From Mycobacterium colombiense (lineage in GTDB: Bacteria > Actinomycetota > Actinomycetes > Mycobacteriales > Mycobacteriaceae), in contig NZ_LZKI01000171.1 in NCBI RefSeq assembly GCF_001672755.1, forward strand, positions 1-40,293: 40,293 bases of DNA, written 5' to 3'. Below the pieces are notes generated by a model, which ran no database searches, was not told where the DNA came from, and worked only from the letters and a program-made list of their open reading frames with translations. Of the stretch, positions 31,378-39,313 are shown in pieces (within the stretch, counting starts at the first letter, position 1; each line of letters begins with the position of its first letter). The position numbers and the translations under genes are program-made.

Positions 31378-31773
31378 ATGGATATACCCCTGCTTCGAAG
31401 GCAGCCGGCGACCGTGGCGGCCGTGGGTGTGCTGCTGTTGGCCGGTTGCTCCCAGTCACGGCCGGTGGCGACCACCGCCGCGCCCACTACCGGAGTGTCG
31501 ATTACCGCGCCGGCGGCGCCGGTGCGCGGCGACCAGGTCACCATCGACGGTTTCGCGTTCGCGCCGGTGACCCTGACCGTGCCCGCCGGGACCACGGTCA
31601 CGTGGACCAACCGCGACGAAGAACCCCACACGGTGGCCGCCAGCGACGGCTCGTTTCACTCACCCGGGATGGGAACCGGAGCCACATTCACCCACACCTT
31701 CCCCACCGCAGGGACTTTCGACTACGTCTGCTCGATCCACCCGATGATGCGTGGCACCGTGGTGGTGACGTGA
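31378..31773 (+). CDS. Cupredoxin lipoprotein (plastocyanin/amicyanin-like)
   Basis: 131 residues: a small blue-copper protein held at the outer face of the membrane. The lipoprotein signal ends in LLLAGC with the lipidated Cys24. After a Thr/Ala/Pro linker, the cupredoxin fold runs from about 50 to 131 with FAFAPVTLTVPAGTTVTWTN. The type 1 copper ligands are His84 (EPHTVAA), Cys118, His121 and Met124 in YVCSIHPMM; the short Cys-x2-His-x2-Met loop is that of amicyanin. It would carry single electrons and pairs naturally with the Rieske protein encoded upstream. The next gene overlaps the stop by one base. No counterpart in M. tuberculosis comes to mind. Confidence 0.9.
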   Translation: MDIPLLRRQPATVAAVGVLLLAGCSQSRPVATTAAPTTGVSITAPAAPVRGDQVTIDGFAFAPVTLTVPAGTTVTWTNRDEEPHTVAASDGSFHSPGMGTGATFTHTFPTAGTFDYVCSIHPMMRGTVVVT

Positions 31774-32702
31774 TGAGTGCCGAGGCGAACGCCATGACCC
31801 GCCGCCAGCTCATCCGGCACACCGCATGGTTCGGAGCGGCGGTCGGATTCGCCGTGACCGGCGGCGAGGTCATCTCGCATGTCGCGGGCCAGGCGAAGGC
31901 GCAGCACGCGGCGGGCCGGCCCGCCCTGCGGTTCGCCCAGATCAGCGACAGCCATATCGGTTTCACCGGGGCGCCCAACCCGGACGTCGCCGGAACGTTT
32001 CGCCACGCGATCGATCAGGTCAACAACCTCGGGTACACACCGGATTTCGTCATCCACACCGGAGACCTCACCCACCTGTCCAGCCCGGAGCAGTTCGACC
32101 AGGTGAAGCAGATGATGACCGGGCTCAAGACTCCGCATGTGTTCACCGTGCCGGGGGAGCACGACTCGATCGACGACGCGGGTCAAAAGTACCGAAACAC
32201 GTTCGGCGCCGGGTCCGTTGGCGACGGGTGGTACAGCCTGGACATCGCCGGCGTGCACCTGATCGCGTTGGTCAACACGTTGAACCTGCGCAAGCTCGGT
32301 CATCTGGGCGCCGACCAGCTGGAGTTCGTCAAGAAGGATGTCGCGCGTCTTTCCAGCGATACCCCCATCATCGTGTTCAGCCACATCCCGCTGTTCGCGA
32401 TGTACCCGCAATGGGGCTGGGGCACCGACGACGCCACCCAGGCGCTGAGCTATCTAAGGCGGTTCTCCTCGGTCACATGCCTCAACGGCCACGTCCACCA
32501 ACTGTTCTCCAAGACCGAGGACAACGTCACGTTCTACAGCGGAACCACCACCGCGTACCCGCTGCCGCGACCGGGTGACGGTCCCGCGCCCAAGCCGGTC
32601 ACGCTGCCGGCCGGCAGGCTGCGCGATGCGCTGGGCATCCGCGAGGTCAGCTACACCAAGGGAGAGGCCGCCCTGGCCTTGAAGGAGACCGCACTGCAAT
32701 GA
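31773..32702 (+). CDS. Exported calcineurin-like metallophosphoesterase (Tat signal)
   Basis: 309 residues. The N-terminus TRRQLIRHTAWFGAAVGFAV is a twin-arginine signal. The metallophosphoesterase metal motifs are Asp59-x-His61 (QISDSHIGF), Gly-Asp98 (HTGDLTHL), then GEHD at 128-131 where most members have GNH(D/E), His204 (FSHIPLF) and His240-x-His242 (LNGHVHQ). The Asn-to-Glu change at 129 affects a metal ligand and may alter metal or substrate choice. The start is ATG 31773; ATG 31794, seven residues later, is also possible. It is coupled to the cupredoxin gene before it and to the membrane protein gene after it. It hydrolyses a phosphoester outside the cytosol; the substrate is unknown. 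Confidence 0.87.
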   Translation: MSAEANAMTRRQLIRHTAWFGAAVGFAVTGGEVISHVAGQAKAQHAAGRPALRFAQISDSHIGFTGAPNPDVAGTFRHAIDQVNNLGYTPDFVIHTGDLTHLSSPEQFDQVKQMMTGLKTPHVFTVPGEHDSIDDAGQKYRNTFGAGSVGDGWYSLDIAGVHLIALVNTLNLRKLGHLGADQLEFVKKDVARLSSDTPIIVFSHIPLFAMYPQWGWGTDDATQALSYLRRFSSVTCLNGHVHQLFSKTEDNVTFYSGTTTAYPLPRPGDGPAPKPVTLPAGRLRDALGIREVSYTKGEAALALKETALQ

Positions 32703-33091
32703 CTTTGACGAGCATCTCGGTCCGGCTAGGCCTGGCCGCCTCGTTGATCATCAGCGCCGCCAGCCACGCCTACCTCTATGTGCATGGCTACCAACATATT
32801 CCGGATATCGGTCCCGCATTCATGGCCCAGGCCAGCCTTTCGTTCGCGATCGCGCTACTGATCCTCGTCGGCGGTCCCGCGTGGCTGCGCTGGGCCGGTG
32901 CCGCGGTGGCGGCCGGCTCCCTGGTCGCGTTCGTGTTGTCGCGCACCGTCGGCCTGTCCGGCTTCTTAGAACGGGGCTGGGAACCGGCACCGTACGCGGC
33001 CGTCAGCGTGGCGGCCGAGGTGGCCACCGTTGTGCTGTGGGGGCTTGGTGCACGCTTTCGGCTTCGAAGGAACCAGACCACTTTCGTTTGA
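32699..33091 (+). CDS. Small four-helix membrane protein
   Basis: 130 residues, mostly hydrophobic, with four likely membrane helices: LGLAASLIISAASHAYLYV, MAQASLSFAIALLILVG, LRWAGAAVAAGSLVAFVLS and YAAVSVAAEVATVVLWGLG. The first helix ends in a His/Tyr-rich turn (HAYLYVHGYQHI) that could bind haem or metal; this is only a possibility. I do not recognise a named family; it has the size of DoxX-like or DUF proteins. The ATG overlaps the phosphoesterase stop (ATGA), so it ends the cupredoxin-phosphoesterase unit and may be its membrane partner. Confidence 0.75.
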   Translation: MTLTSISVRLGLAASLIISAASHAYLYVHGYQHIPDIGPAFMAQASLSFAIALLILVGGPAWLRWAGAAVAAGSLVAFVLSRTVGLSGFLERGWEPAPYAAVSVAAEVATVVLWGLGARFRLRRNQTTFV

Positions 33092-33156
33092 GTGACCGCG
33101 AAATCAGGTGACACCGGCGGCGACGCCGGGATCGTCGACGTCGCCCTCGGACGCCC

Positions 33157-33270
33157 TCACGCCGGTTTCTTCCCGGGCGGCAGCGTGGCTGCCGTCGCGA
33201 CGATCGAGAACACGTTCGGATGCAGCCAGGTGAGCCCGCAAATGGTGAGCAACTGCTGAATCGGAAAGGC
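33157..33270 (-). pseudogene. Remnant of a third acyltransferase-3 gene
   Basis: The minus strand directly after the stop of the acyltransferase gene at 33272 encodes 37 residues and a stop. The stretch AFPIQQLLTICGLTWLHP, then NVFSIVATAATLP, aligns with AFPAQQLLAVSGLATRLHP and FFLVAVATTLP near the end of the intact neighbour. It then jumps from TLP to KKPA, as if the family's SWFLIE stretch had been deleted. No start or upstream part remains. I read it as the tail of a decayed tandem copy. Confidence 0.7.
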
Positions 33271-33271
33271 G

Positions 33272-34408
33272 CTAGGCGGTGCCCGGGGCCTCCGGAGCCG
33301 GCTGGTCGGCCCGGGCGTCGGCGGTGCTGACAGGTCCGGGTACGTCGGAGCTGGACGCGACGGGAGCCGACCACTTGATCCGAAGCCGGCGCTTGAGGGA
33401 CATCGAGGGTTTCTCGATGAGGAACCAGCTCACCGCGGCAAGCGGCAGGGTGGTCGCCACCGCCACGAGAAAGAACAGCACCGGGTGCAGGCGCGTCGCA
33501 AGCCCACTGACGGCCAGCAATTGCTGGGCCGGGAACGCGTAGATGTAGACGCCGTAGGACAGATCGGTGCGCAGCCTCAACCGTTCGCTCTTCAGTAGCG
33601 AGCCCGACACGATGACGGCGTAGGCCAGCGGAAGCGCGCCGACCACCCGGTAATCGGGCAGCACCGCGGCCGCCGCCACGATGACGATGCAGACGGCGAC
33701 GAGCGACCATCGGGCCGGGATGACGTCGCGCCACTGGTACATGACGGCTCCGGCAGCGAACATGATGGCCGAGCGCACCGCAAGCTGCGGAATGGTCCAA
33801 ACCCCGGGGAAGGTCAGGGGCGGCACGACCAACGCCGCCAGCGTTGCCACCACCAGAACCGCGGGGGATATCCAGCGGCGATTAGCCAGTCCCGCCACAC
33901 CGATCGCGGCAACGAAGAGGTAGCACAACAGTTCCCAGATCAACGACCACATGGAGCCGTTCCAGGCGGGTCCACCCGGCACGCCGTGCAGCGTGCCGTC
34001 GATGGTGGGCTGCAGATAAGCGATCGCACTGTTTTTCACGACGTACACCAGCGGTGCGGTGGACGCGAGCAGCTTGGTGGCCGAACCGCCTTGGATCACC
34101 ATGCTGAGCGGGGCGAAGACGAATGCGGTCACGAGCAGGCAGATGTAGAAACCGGGCAGGATGCGCAGCGCGCGGGCGGTGAGATAGTCGCGCAGTCGTG
34201 GGTCGGTGAGCCAGCTCCGGGTGATGAGGAAGCCCGAGATCGCGAAGAATCCGTCGACACCTACCGAGAAGAAAAGCTGCAGGGTCGCCTTCGGGGGCAT
34301 ATGGCCGGTGATAGGCCACGAGTGGAAGAGCATCACCTCGGCCGCCAGCGCCAACCGAAGTGCGTTGAGCGCGTTTCTTCGCGGATCGAATACCTGCCCT
34401 AGTTTCAT
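33272..34408 (-). CDS. Acyltransferase family 3 membrane protein, copy 1
   Basis: 378 residues, an integral membrane O-acyltransferase of the acyltransferase-3 family (related to OafA/NodX) with about ten helices. Family marks are LRLALAAEVMLFHSWPITGH with the conserved His, FFSVGVDGFFAISGFLITRS, ARALRILPGFYICLLVTAFV, and DLSYGVYIYAFPAQQLLAV. The last 45 residues are a Pro/Ala/Asp-rich tail without structure. I start at ATG 34408 (MKLGQVFDPRRNALNALRLA) because the tandem copy starts the same way; the open frame runs further up without support. It would add acetyl or a similar group to a sugar or glycolipid at the membrane. Its nearness to rmlBC hints at a rhamnose-containing glycan. Confidence 0.88.
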   Translation of the reverse strand: MKLGQVFDPRRNALNALRLALAAEVMLFHSWPITGHMPPKATLQLFFSVGVDGFFAISGFLITRSWLTDPRLRDYLTARALRILPGFYICLLVTAFVFAPLSMVIQGGSATKLLASTAPLVYVVKNSAIAYLQPTIDGTLHGVPGGPAWNGSMWSLIWELLCYLFVAAIGVAGLANRRWISPAVLVVATLAALVVPPLTFPGVWTIPQLAVRSAIMFAAGAVMYQWRDVIPARWSLVAVCIVIVAAAAVLPDYRVVGALPLAYAVIVSGSLLKSERLRLRTDLSYGVYIYAFPAQQLLAVSGLATRLHPVLFFLVAVATTLPLAAVSWFLIEKPSMSLKRRLRIKWSAPVASSSDVPGPVSTADARADQPAPEAPGTA

Positions 34409-34470
34409 CCAGCCTCCGCCCCCTGCACACCACTCGTCACCGGCGCCATCGTACGGGCCCGCGATCGTGG

Positions 34471-35595
34471 CTAGGCGGCACCGGGGACCTCCGGCGGCAT
34501 CGCCATCGCCGCTTGCTCGCGCGAGTCGGCAGATCTCCGTTTCAGTCGCGCCTTGAGCGACCTCGCCGGCTTTTCCACCAGGAACCAGCTCGCCGCGGCC
34601 AGCGGCAGGGTGGCCAGCGCCACGGTCAGGCAGAACACGATCGGATTCAGGCTGAGCAACCCGAGGACCGCCAGCAGCTGTTGAGTCGGATACGCATAGA
34701 TGTACATGCCGTAGGACAGGTCGGTGCGCAACCTCAATCGCTTGTTGTGCAACAGGGACCCGGAAACGATGACGGCGTAGGCCAGCGGCACGGCGGCGAC
34801 CACCCGGTAGTCGGGCAGCTGGCCGGCCACCAGCACGATGACCACGCTCACCGCGACCAGCGACCAGCGGGCGGGAATCACGTCGCGCCACTGATACAGC
34901 AGCGCTCCGGCGGCGAACATGATCGCGGCCCGGCAGGCCAGGAAGATGATGACGACGCCCACGTTGCCGGTCGGCTTGTTGAACACCTCGGGGAAGGTGA
35001 CCGGGGGCATCATGGAGGCCCCGATGGCGGCCACCACCAATATCGCCGGGGAGACCCACCGGCGGTTGGCCAGTCCGGCCAGGCCGATGGCGGCGACGAC
35101 CAGATAGCACATCACTTCCCAGAACAGTGACCACAGCGAAGCGTTCCAGATGCCCGCATTGGGGATGTTGAACGGAGTGCCGCCCACGTCGGGCTTGAGC
35201 CACAAGACCGCGATGTTTTTCAGGACGTATTCGAACGGCGCGAACGAGAACAGCAGTTTGGTCGGCGAACCGCCCTGGATCGCCACACTGAGCGGGGCGA
35301 ACACGAAGGCCGTCACGATCATGCAGACGTAGAAGCCGGGCAGGATGCGCAGGGCCCGGGCGGCGAGGTAGGCGCGCAGCTTCGGGTTACTCAGCCAGCT
35401 CGCGGTGATGAGGAAGCCCGAGATCGCGAAAAACCCGTCCACCCCCACGGAGAGCAGGAGCTGCAGAACGGCCCGCAGCGAGGGCAGATGGCCACGAACC
35501 GGGTAGGTGTGCCAGAAGATGACCTCCGCCGCGAGCGCCAACCGCCATGCGTTCAGTGCGTTGCTTCGCGGATCGAAAACCTGCCCCAGCTTCAT
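34471..35595 (-). CDS. Acyltransferase family 3 membrane protein, copy 2
   Basis: 374 residues, a close tandem paralogue of the gene at 33272-34408 (same start MKLGQVFDPR, same order of helices, same RWSLVAVSVVIV and DLSYGMYIYAYPTQQLLAVL blocks). Differences cluster in the extracytoplasmic loops, for example IPNAGIWNASLWSLFWEVMC with an inserted FPEVFNKPTGNVGV stretch, so acceptor or donor may differ. 62 bp separate the two genes, with no recognisable promoter between. The conserved His is in EVIFWHTYPVRGH. Two intact copies and one remnant in 2.5 kb show repeated duplication and loss here. Confidence 0.88.
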   Translation of the reverse strand: MKLGQVFDPRSNALNAWRLALAAEVIFWHTYPVRGHLPSLRAVLQLLLSVGVDGFFAISGFLITASWLSNPKLRAYLAARALRILPGFYVCMIVTAFVFAPLSVAIQGGSPTKLLFSFAPFEYVLKNIAVLWLKPDVGGTPFNIPNAGIWNASLWSLFWEVMCYLVVAAIGLAGLANRRWVSPAILVVAAIGASMMPPVTFPEVFNKPTGNVGVVIIFLACRAAIMFAAGALLYQWRDVIPARWSLVAVSVVIVLVAGQLPDYRVVAAVPLAYAVIVSGSLLHNKRLRLRTDLSYGMYIYAYPTQQLLAVLGLLSLNPIVFCLTVALATLPLAAASWFLVEKPARSLKARLKRRSADSREQAAMAMPPEVPGAA

Positions 35596-35920
35596 CGGCG
35601 TCCCCCGCCACCCGCATCGGGCGTCATCGGCATCATCGGCGCAATCTTAGCGCCCTCGAAGAGAGAAAAGGGCCCGTTCACGCTATCCGACGGATCAGGC
35701 GACCGCAAACGCAGCGCTAGTTTATACGTGTCTAACGAGGTGGTGGGGCGGCCGGCGCCTTTTTGCACGCGGTGAGTCCAACAGTGTTGCGGGATAAAGC
35801 ACATCGCGGTGGTGGGCCGACGAGTGCGCCGGGCAATCCGTGAATGTCGCCGATGCGGTACCGGCTGCCCAGCCAATTGCCCTGGCTAACAGTGTGTCTG
35901 GCTACGCCGATCTTGCGACG
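35596..35920. other. 325-bp intergenic region
   Basis: No convincing gene is seen between the acyltransferase and rmlC, both on the minus strand. It holds a locally AT-rich patch (35717-35735, containing TTTATACGTG) that could be the promoter of the acyltransferase genes on the minus strand. On the plus strand, a GC stem GGCG-GCCGG-CGCC (35747-35759) is followed by TTTTT (35760-35764), which looks like a weak terminator, but no plus-strand gene precedes it. Confidence 0.5.
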
Positions 35921-36526
35921 TCAGCCGCGCATACCGTCGATGAATGCCGTTGTCTCGTCCCAGGTGGGCAGCAAGCCGGAGGCGCGCACTTCCTCGAGGC
36001 TGGGCGCCGCCGCATCGCGGTCGGACAAGTTGGGCGGCGCGCCGTCCACCAGCGGCCAATCGATGCCCAGCGCCGGATCGGTTGCGCAGATCGTGTGTTC
36101 GCGCTCCGGGTTGTATTCCGCCGAACACAGATACATCACCGTCGAATTGTCTTGCAGCGCCAGGAAGCCATGGCCCAGGCCTTCGGAAAGGTAGATCGTC
36201 CGGTGATCGGTGTCGTCGAGCAGCACCGAATCCCATTGCCCGAACGTCGGCGAACCCACCCGGATGTCGACGACGACGTCGAACACCGAACCGCGAACGC
36301 AGGTCACGTACTTGGCCTGGCTCGGCGGCACCTGGGCGAAATGCAGTCCGCGCAACACCCCGGCCGATGACACCGAGCAATTGGCCTGCCGGACGTCCAG
36401 GCGATGACCGGCGAAGGAGCGGAAACCCTTGTCGGTGAGCCATTCGAAGAAATGGCCGCGCGAGTCGCCGTGCACTTTAGGGGTGATCTCCCAGGCGCCG
36501 GGAACTTTCAGTTCGCGAACTTCCAT
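35921..36526 (-). CDS. rmlC: dTDP-4-dehydrorhamnose 3,5-epimerase
   Basis: 201 residues. Third enzyme of dTDP-L-rhamnose synthesis, which supplies the rhamnose of the arabinogalactan linker, essential in mycobacteria. The cupin-fold protein shows HGDSRGHFFEWLTDKGFRSF, the catalytic His in GVLRGLHFAQVPPSQAKYV, DVVVDIRVGSPTFG, and the C-terminal YLSEGLGHGFLALQDNSTVM. ATG 36526, one base after the rmlB stop, gives the length known for Rv3465; a GTG at 36538 would overlap rmlB. It is transcribed after rmlB. Nothing is unusual. Confidence 0.95.
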   Translation of the reverse strand: MEVRELKVPGAWEITPKVHGDSRGHFFEWLTDKGFRSFAGHRLDVRQANCSVSSAGVLRGLHFAQVPPSQAKYVTCVRGSVFDVVVDIRVGSPTFGQWDSVLLDDTDHRTIYLSEGLGHGFLALQDNSTVMYLCSAEYNPEREHTICATDPALGIDWPLVDGAPPNLSDRDAAAPSLEEVRASGLLPTWDETTAFIDGMRG

Positions 36527-36527
36527 G

Positions 36528-37523
36528 CTACTGCCCACGCTCTTCGTAGCGGGCTTCCGAGGCGTCTTTCAAAGGACGCCACCACGATTCGTTTGCGCGA
36601 TACCAGTCAATGGTGGCACGCAGACCCTCCTCGAAGTCGGTATGCTTTGGCGCCCAACATAATTCGTCATACAGCGTCGACGGGTCGATGGCGTAACGCA
36701 AATCGTGGCCGACGCGATCGGTGACGTGGTCGAAATCGTCGGGCTCGCGGCCCATCATCTGCAGCAGCGTGCGCAGCACGGTCAGGTTGTCGCGCTCGCC
36801 TTCGGAGCTGATCAGGTAGGTGCGTCCGATCTCGCCCTTGTCCAGGATGCGCCGGACCGCGCTGTTGTGGTCGTCGACGTGAATCCAGTCGCGGACGTTG
36901 GCGCCGGCGCCGTACAGCTTGGGCCGCCGGCCGGTGAGCACGTTGGTGATCTGGCGCGGGATGAATTTCTCGACGTGCTGATACGGCCCGTAATTGTTGG
37001 AGCAGTTCGAGATCGTCGCGCGCACCCCATGCGAGCGCACCCAGGCGCGCACCAGCATGTCGGCGGCGGCCTTGGTCGCCGAATACGGGCTGGACGGGTT
37101 GTAGGGCGTTGCCTCGGTGAACCGCTGCGGATCGTCGAGCTCCAGGTCGCCGTAGACCTCGTCGGTCGAGATGTGGTGCAGCCGCACGCCGTAACGTCGC
37201 ACTGCCTCGAGAATGGTGAAGGTGCCGACCACGTTGGTGTGCAGGAACGGCTCGGGGCTGTCCAGCGCGTTGTCGACGTGGCTCTCCGCCGCGAAATGCA
37301 CCACCGCATCGGATTCGGCGACCAGCCGCGACACCAGCTCGGCGTCGGTGATGTCACCGACCACCAGCTCTATCGAGTCCTCGACGTCGGCCAGTGACTC
37401 GCGCCGACCCGCATAGGTCATCGCGTCGAGCACCGTCACGGAGTCCTCGGGGTGTTCGCGGACCGTGCTGTGCACAAAGTTGGCGCCGATGAATCCTGCG
37501 CCGCCGGTGACCAGTAACCGCAT
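36528..37523 (-). CDS. rmlB: dTDP-glucose 4,6-dehydratase
   Basis: 331 residues, the length I recall for Rv3464. Second enzyme of dTDP-L-rhamnose synthesis, an extended SDR that uses bound NAD. The dinucleotide motif is TGGAGFIGANFV near the start, followed by VHFAAESHVDNALDSPEPFL, the catalytic ISTDEVYGDLE (Thr-Asp-Glu), and YSATKAAADMLVRAW with the Tyr-x3-Lys pair. NNYGPYQHVEKFIPRQITNV and GAGANVRDWIHVDDH bind the sugar nucleotide. ATG 37523 is chosen over TTG 37529. It lies 26 bp after the luciferase-like gene, the same order as in M. tuberculosis. Confidence 0.96.
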   Translation of the reverse strand: MRLLVTGGAGFIGANFVHSTVREHPEDSVTVLDAMTYAGRRESLADVEDSIELVVGDITDAELVSRLVAESDAVVHFAAESHVDNALDSPEPFLHTNVVGTFTILEAVRRYGVRLHHISTDEVYGDLELDDPQRFTEATPYNPSSPYSATKAAADMLVRAWVRSHGVRATISNCSNNYGPYQHVEKFIPRQITNVLTGRRPKLYGAGANVRDWIHVDDHNSAVRRILDKGEIGRTYLISSEGERDNLTVLRTLLQMMGREPDDFDHVTDRVGHDLRYAIDPSTLYDELCWAPKHTDFEEGLRATIDWYRANESWWRPLKDASEARYEERGQ

Positions 37524-37549
37524 GCCCAAACCCTAACGGAGCCGATCGG

Positions 37550-38416
37550 TCAGTTTGCGCGAGTTAGCCCCAGAGGTCCGGTCAATTCACTTAGCGCAGG
37601 TAGCAGCGTTTCTTTGTCGTGGCCGCCCAGCACCTGGATCGCCACGTGATCGGCTCCGGCCTCCAGATGTTCACCCAACCGCCGCGCGATGTCCTCCGGG
37701 GTGCCATAGGCGACCACCGCGTCGATCAGCCTGTCGCTGCCGGGCTTGTGCACGTCGGCTTCGGTGAACCCCAGCCGCAGCCAGTTGTTCACGTAGTTGC
37801 TCAGGCCCAGGTAGTGCTCGACCGTCTGACGCCCGATCGCGCGCGCCTTCTCCGCGTCGGTGGTGAGCACCACCTTGTGTTCGGGCGCCAAATACACTGC
37901 ACCGCCCAGCAAATCGCGCGCCTTGGCGGTGTGTTCCGGCGTGGTCAGGTAGGGATGCGCACCCGCGGCGCGCTGCGCGGCGAGGCCCAGCACCCGCGGC
38001 CCGAGTGCGGCGAGCACCCGCCGGCTGGTCGGCACCAGGGCCGCGTCGAGTTCGTCGAGGTAGGAGACCAGGGCGTCGTACGGCTTCACATATTCGCCGG
38101 TGTGCTCCCGGTGGCCCACGCCGACACCCAGCAAAAACCTTCCCGGATGGCCTGATTCGATCCGGTGAAAGGACTCGGCGACGGCCGGGGCGGGCGCCGA
38201 CCAGATGTTGACGATCCCGGTGGCCAGCTGCAGCGACGTCGTGGCCGCCAGGGCCGGGTCGACCCAGGACAGATCGGCATCCGGTGATCCGCCGATCCAG
38301 GCGGCGCCGTAGCCCAGCGATTCGATGCCCGCGGCCAATTCGGGGGAGATCGACCGGGTGGGCAACCACACGCCGAACCGGCCCAGCTCGGGCTTGAGCG
38401 AAACTTCCTCGGTCAT
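37550..38416 (-). CDS. F420-type LLM class oxidoreductase (Rv3463-like)
   Basis: 288 residues, a luciferase-like TIM-barrel enzyme of the F420-dependent kind common in mycobacteria. Features: GRFGVWLPTRSISPELAAGI, SLGYGAAWIGGSPDADLSWV, ATGIVNIWSAPAPAVAESFH, GRFLLGVGVGHREHTGEY, and the C-terminal EAGADHVAIQVLGG that closes the cofactor site. Position directly before rmlB matches Rv3463. The start ATG 38416 is preceded by GGGGGAG on its strand. The substrate is unknown. It is followed on the same strand by rmlB and preceded by a paralogue, so a tandem duplication is clear. Confidence 0.88.
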   Translation of the reverse strand: MTEEVSLKPELGRFGVWLPTRSISPELAAGIESLGYGAAWIGGSPDADLSWVDPALAATTSLQLATGIVNIWSAPAPAVAESFHRIESGHPGRFLLGVGVGHREHTGEYVKPYDALVSYLDELDAALVPTSRRVLAALGPRVLGLAAQRAAGAHPYLTTPEHTAKARDLLGGAVYLAPEHKVVLTTDAEKARAIGRQTVEHYLGLSNYVNNWLRLGFTEADVHKPGSDRLIDAVVAYGTPEDIARRLGEHLEAGADHVAIQVLGGHDKETLLPALSELTGPLGLTRAN

Positions 38417-38436
38417 CTGGCTCCCCCTACGGCGTG

Positions 38437-39285
38437 TCAGGACTGCTTCAACCCCAGTGGCCCGGCCAGTTCGGCCAGCGCCGAGACCAGGTTTTCATCC
38501 TTCGTCAAAACCTGCACGGGGACGTGATCGGCGCCGGCGTCGAGGTGTTCGGAGAGCCGCGCCGCGATCTGGTCCACGGTGCCATACGCCACCACCGCGT
38601 CCACCAGACGGTCGCTGCCCGGCCGGGTGACCTCCTCCTCGGTGAAACCCAGCCGCTTCCAGTTGTTTCGGTAGTTGGCGAGGTTGAAATAGACATCGAG
38701 GGCCTTGCGTCCGACCGCGCGCGCCTTCTCGGCGTCGGTGGTCAGGATCGCCTTGTGCTCGGGCGCCAGGAACGCCGACGGCCCGATGAGTTCGCGGGCC
38801 TTCGCGGTGTGTTCCGGGGTGGTCAGGTAGGGGTGCGCCCCGGCCGAGCGTTCGGCGGACAGCTTGAGCACGCGCGGGCCCAGCGCCGCCACCACCCGGC
38901 GGTTGGCGGGTACGCCGTAGTCATCGAGCTGCTTGAGGTAATCGGTGAGCGCGTCGTAGGGCTTGCGGTACTCGGTGTGCGCCTCGGGATGGCCGACGCC
39001 GATGCCCAGCAGGAAGCGGCCGGGGTAGGCCTTGTCGATGCGGTGGAAGGATTCGGCCACCGGCTTGGCGGCCGCGGTCCAGATGTTGACGATGCCGGTG
39101 CCCACCTGCAGCGTCGTGGTCGCCTCCAGCAGGGGCTCGACCCAGGCCAGCTCGGCGGGTGGTGAACCGCCGACCCAGACGGCGCCGTAGCCCAGCGCTT
39201 CGATGTCCCCGGCCTGTTCGGGTGTGACGCCGCGTCCGAACGATCCGAACCGGCCGAGATCGGGTTTGCCCGCTGCATCGGTCAT
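38437..39285 (-). CDS. F420-type LLM class oxidoreductase, paralogue
   Basis: 282 residues, a tandem copy of the gene at 37550-38416, collinear throughout: EALGYGAVWVGGSPPAELAW, GTGIVNIWTAAAKPVAESFH, GRFLLGIGVGHPEAHTEY, RSAGAHPYLTTPEHTAKARE and DAGADHVPVQVL. The copies differ most at the N-terminus (GRFGSFGRGVTPEQ instead of GRFGVWLPTRSISPE), close to the expected substrate pocket. ATG 39285 is used; the open frame goes back to 39360 but the extra residues overlap the histidine kinase gene and do not look like the family. There are 20 bp between this gene and its copy. Confidence 0.87.
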   Translation of the reverse strand: MTDAAGKPDLGRFGSFGRGVTPEQAGDIEALGYGAVWVGGSPPAELAWVEPLLEATTTLQVGTGIVNIWTAAAKPVAESFHRIDKAYPGRFLLGIGVGHPEAHTEYRKPYDALTDYLKQLDDYGVPANRRVVAALGPRVLKLSAERSAGAHPYLTTPEHTAKARELIGPSAFLAPEHKAILTTDAEKARAVGRKALDVYFNLANYRNNWKRLGFTEEEVTRPGSDRLVDAVVAYGTVDQIAARLSEHLDAGADHVPVQVLTKDENLVSALAELAGPLGLKQS

Positions 39286-39313
39286 GGTGTTCCCAACCTG
39301 CGCCCGGTGAAAG

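Noticed and set aside
35747..35764. Stem followed by TTTTT, resembling an intrinsic terminator on the plus strand
   Set aside because: No plus-strand gene lies upstream, and the stem is only 4 bp.
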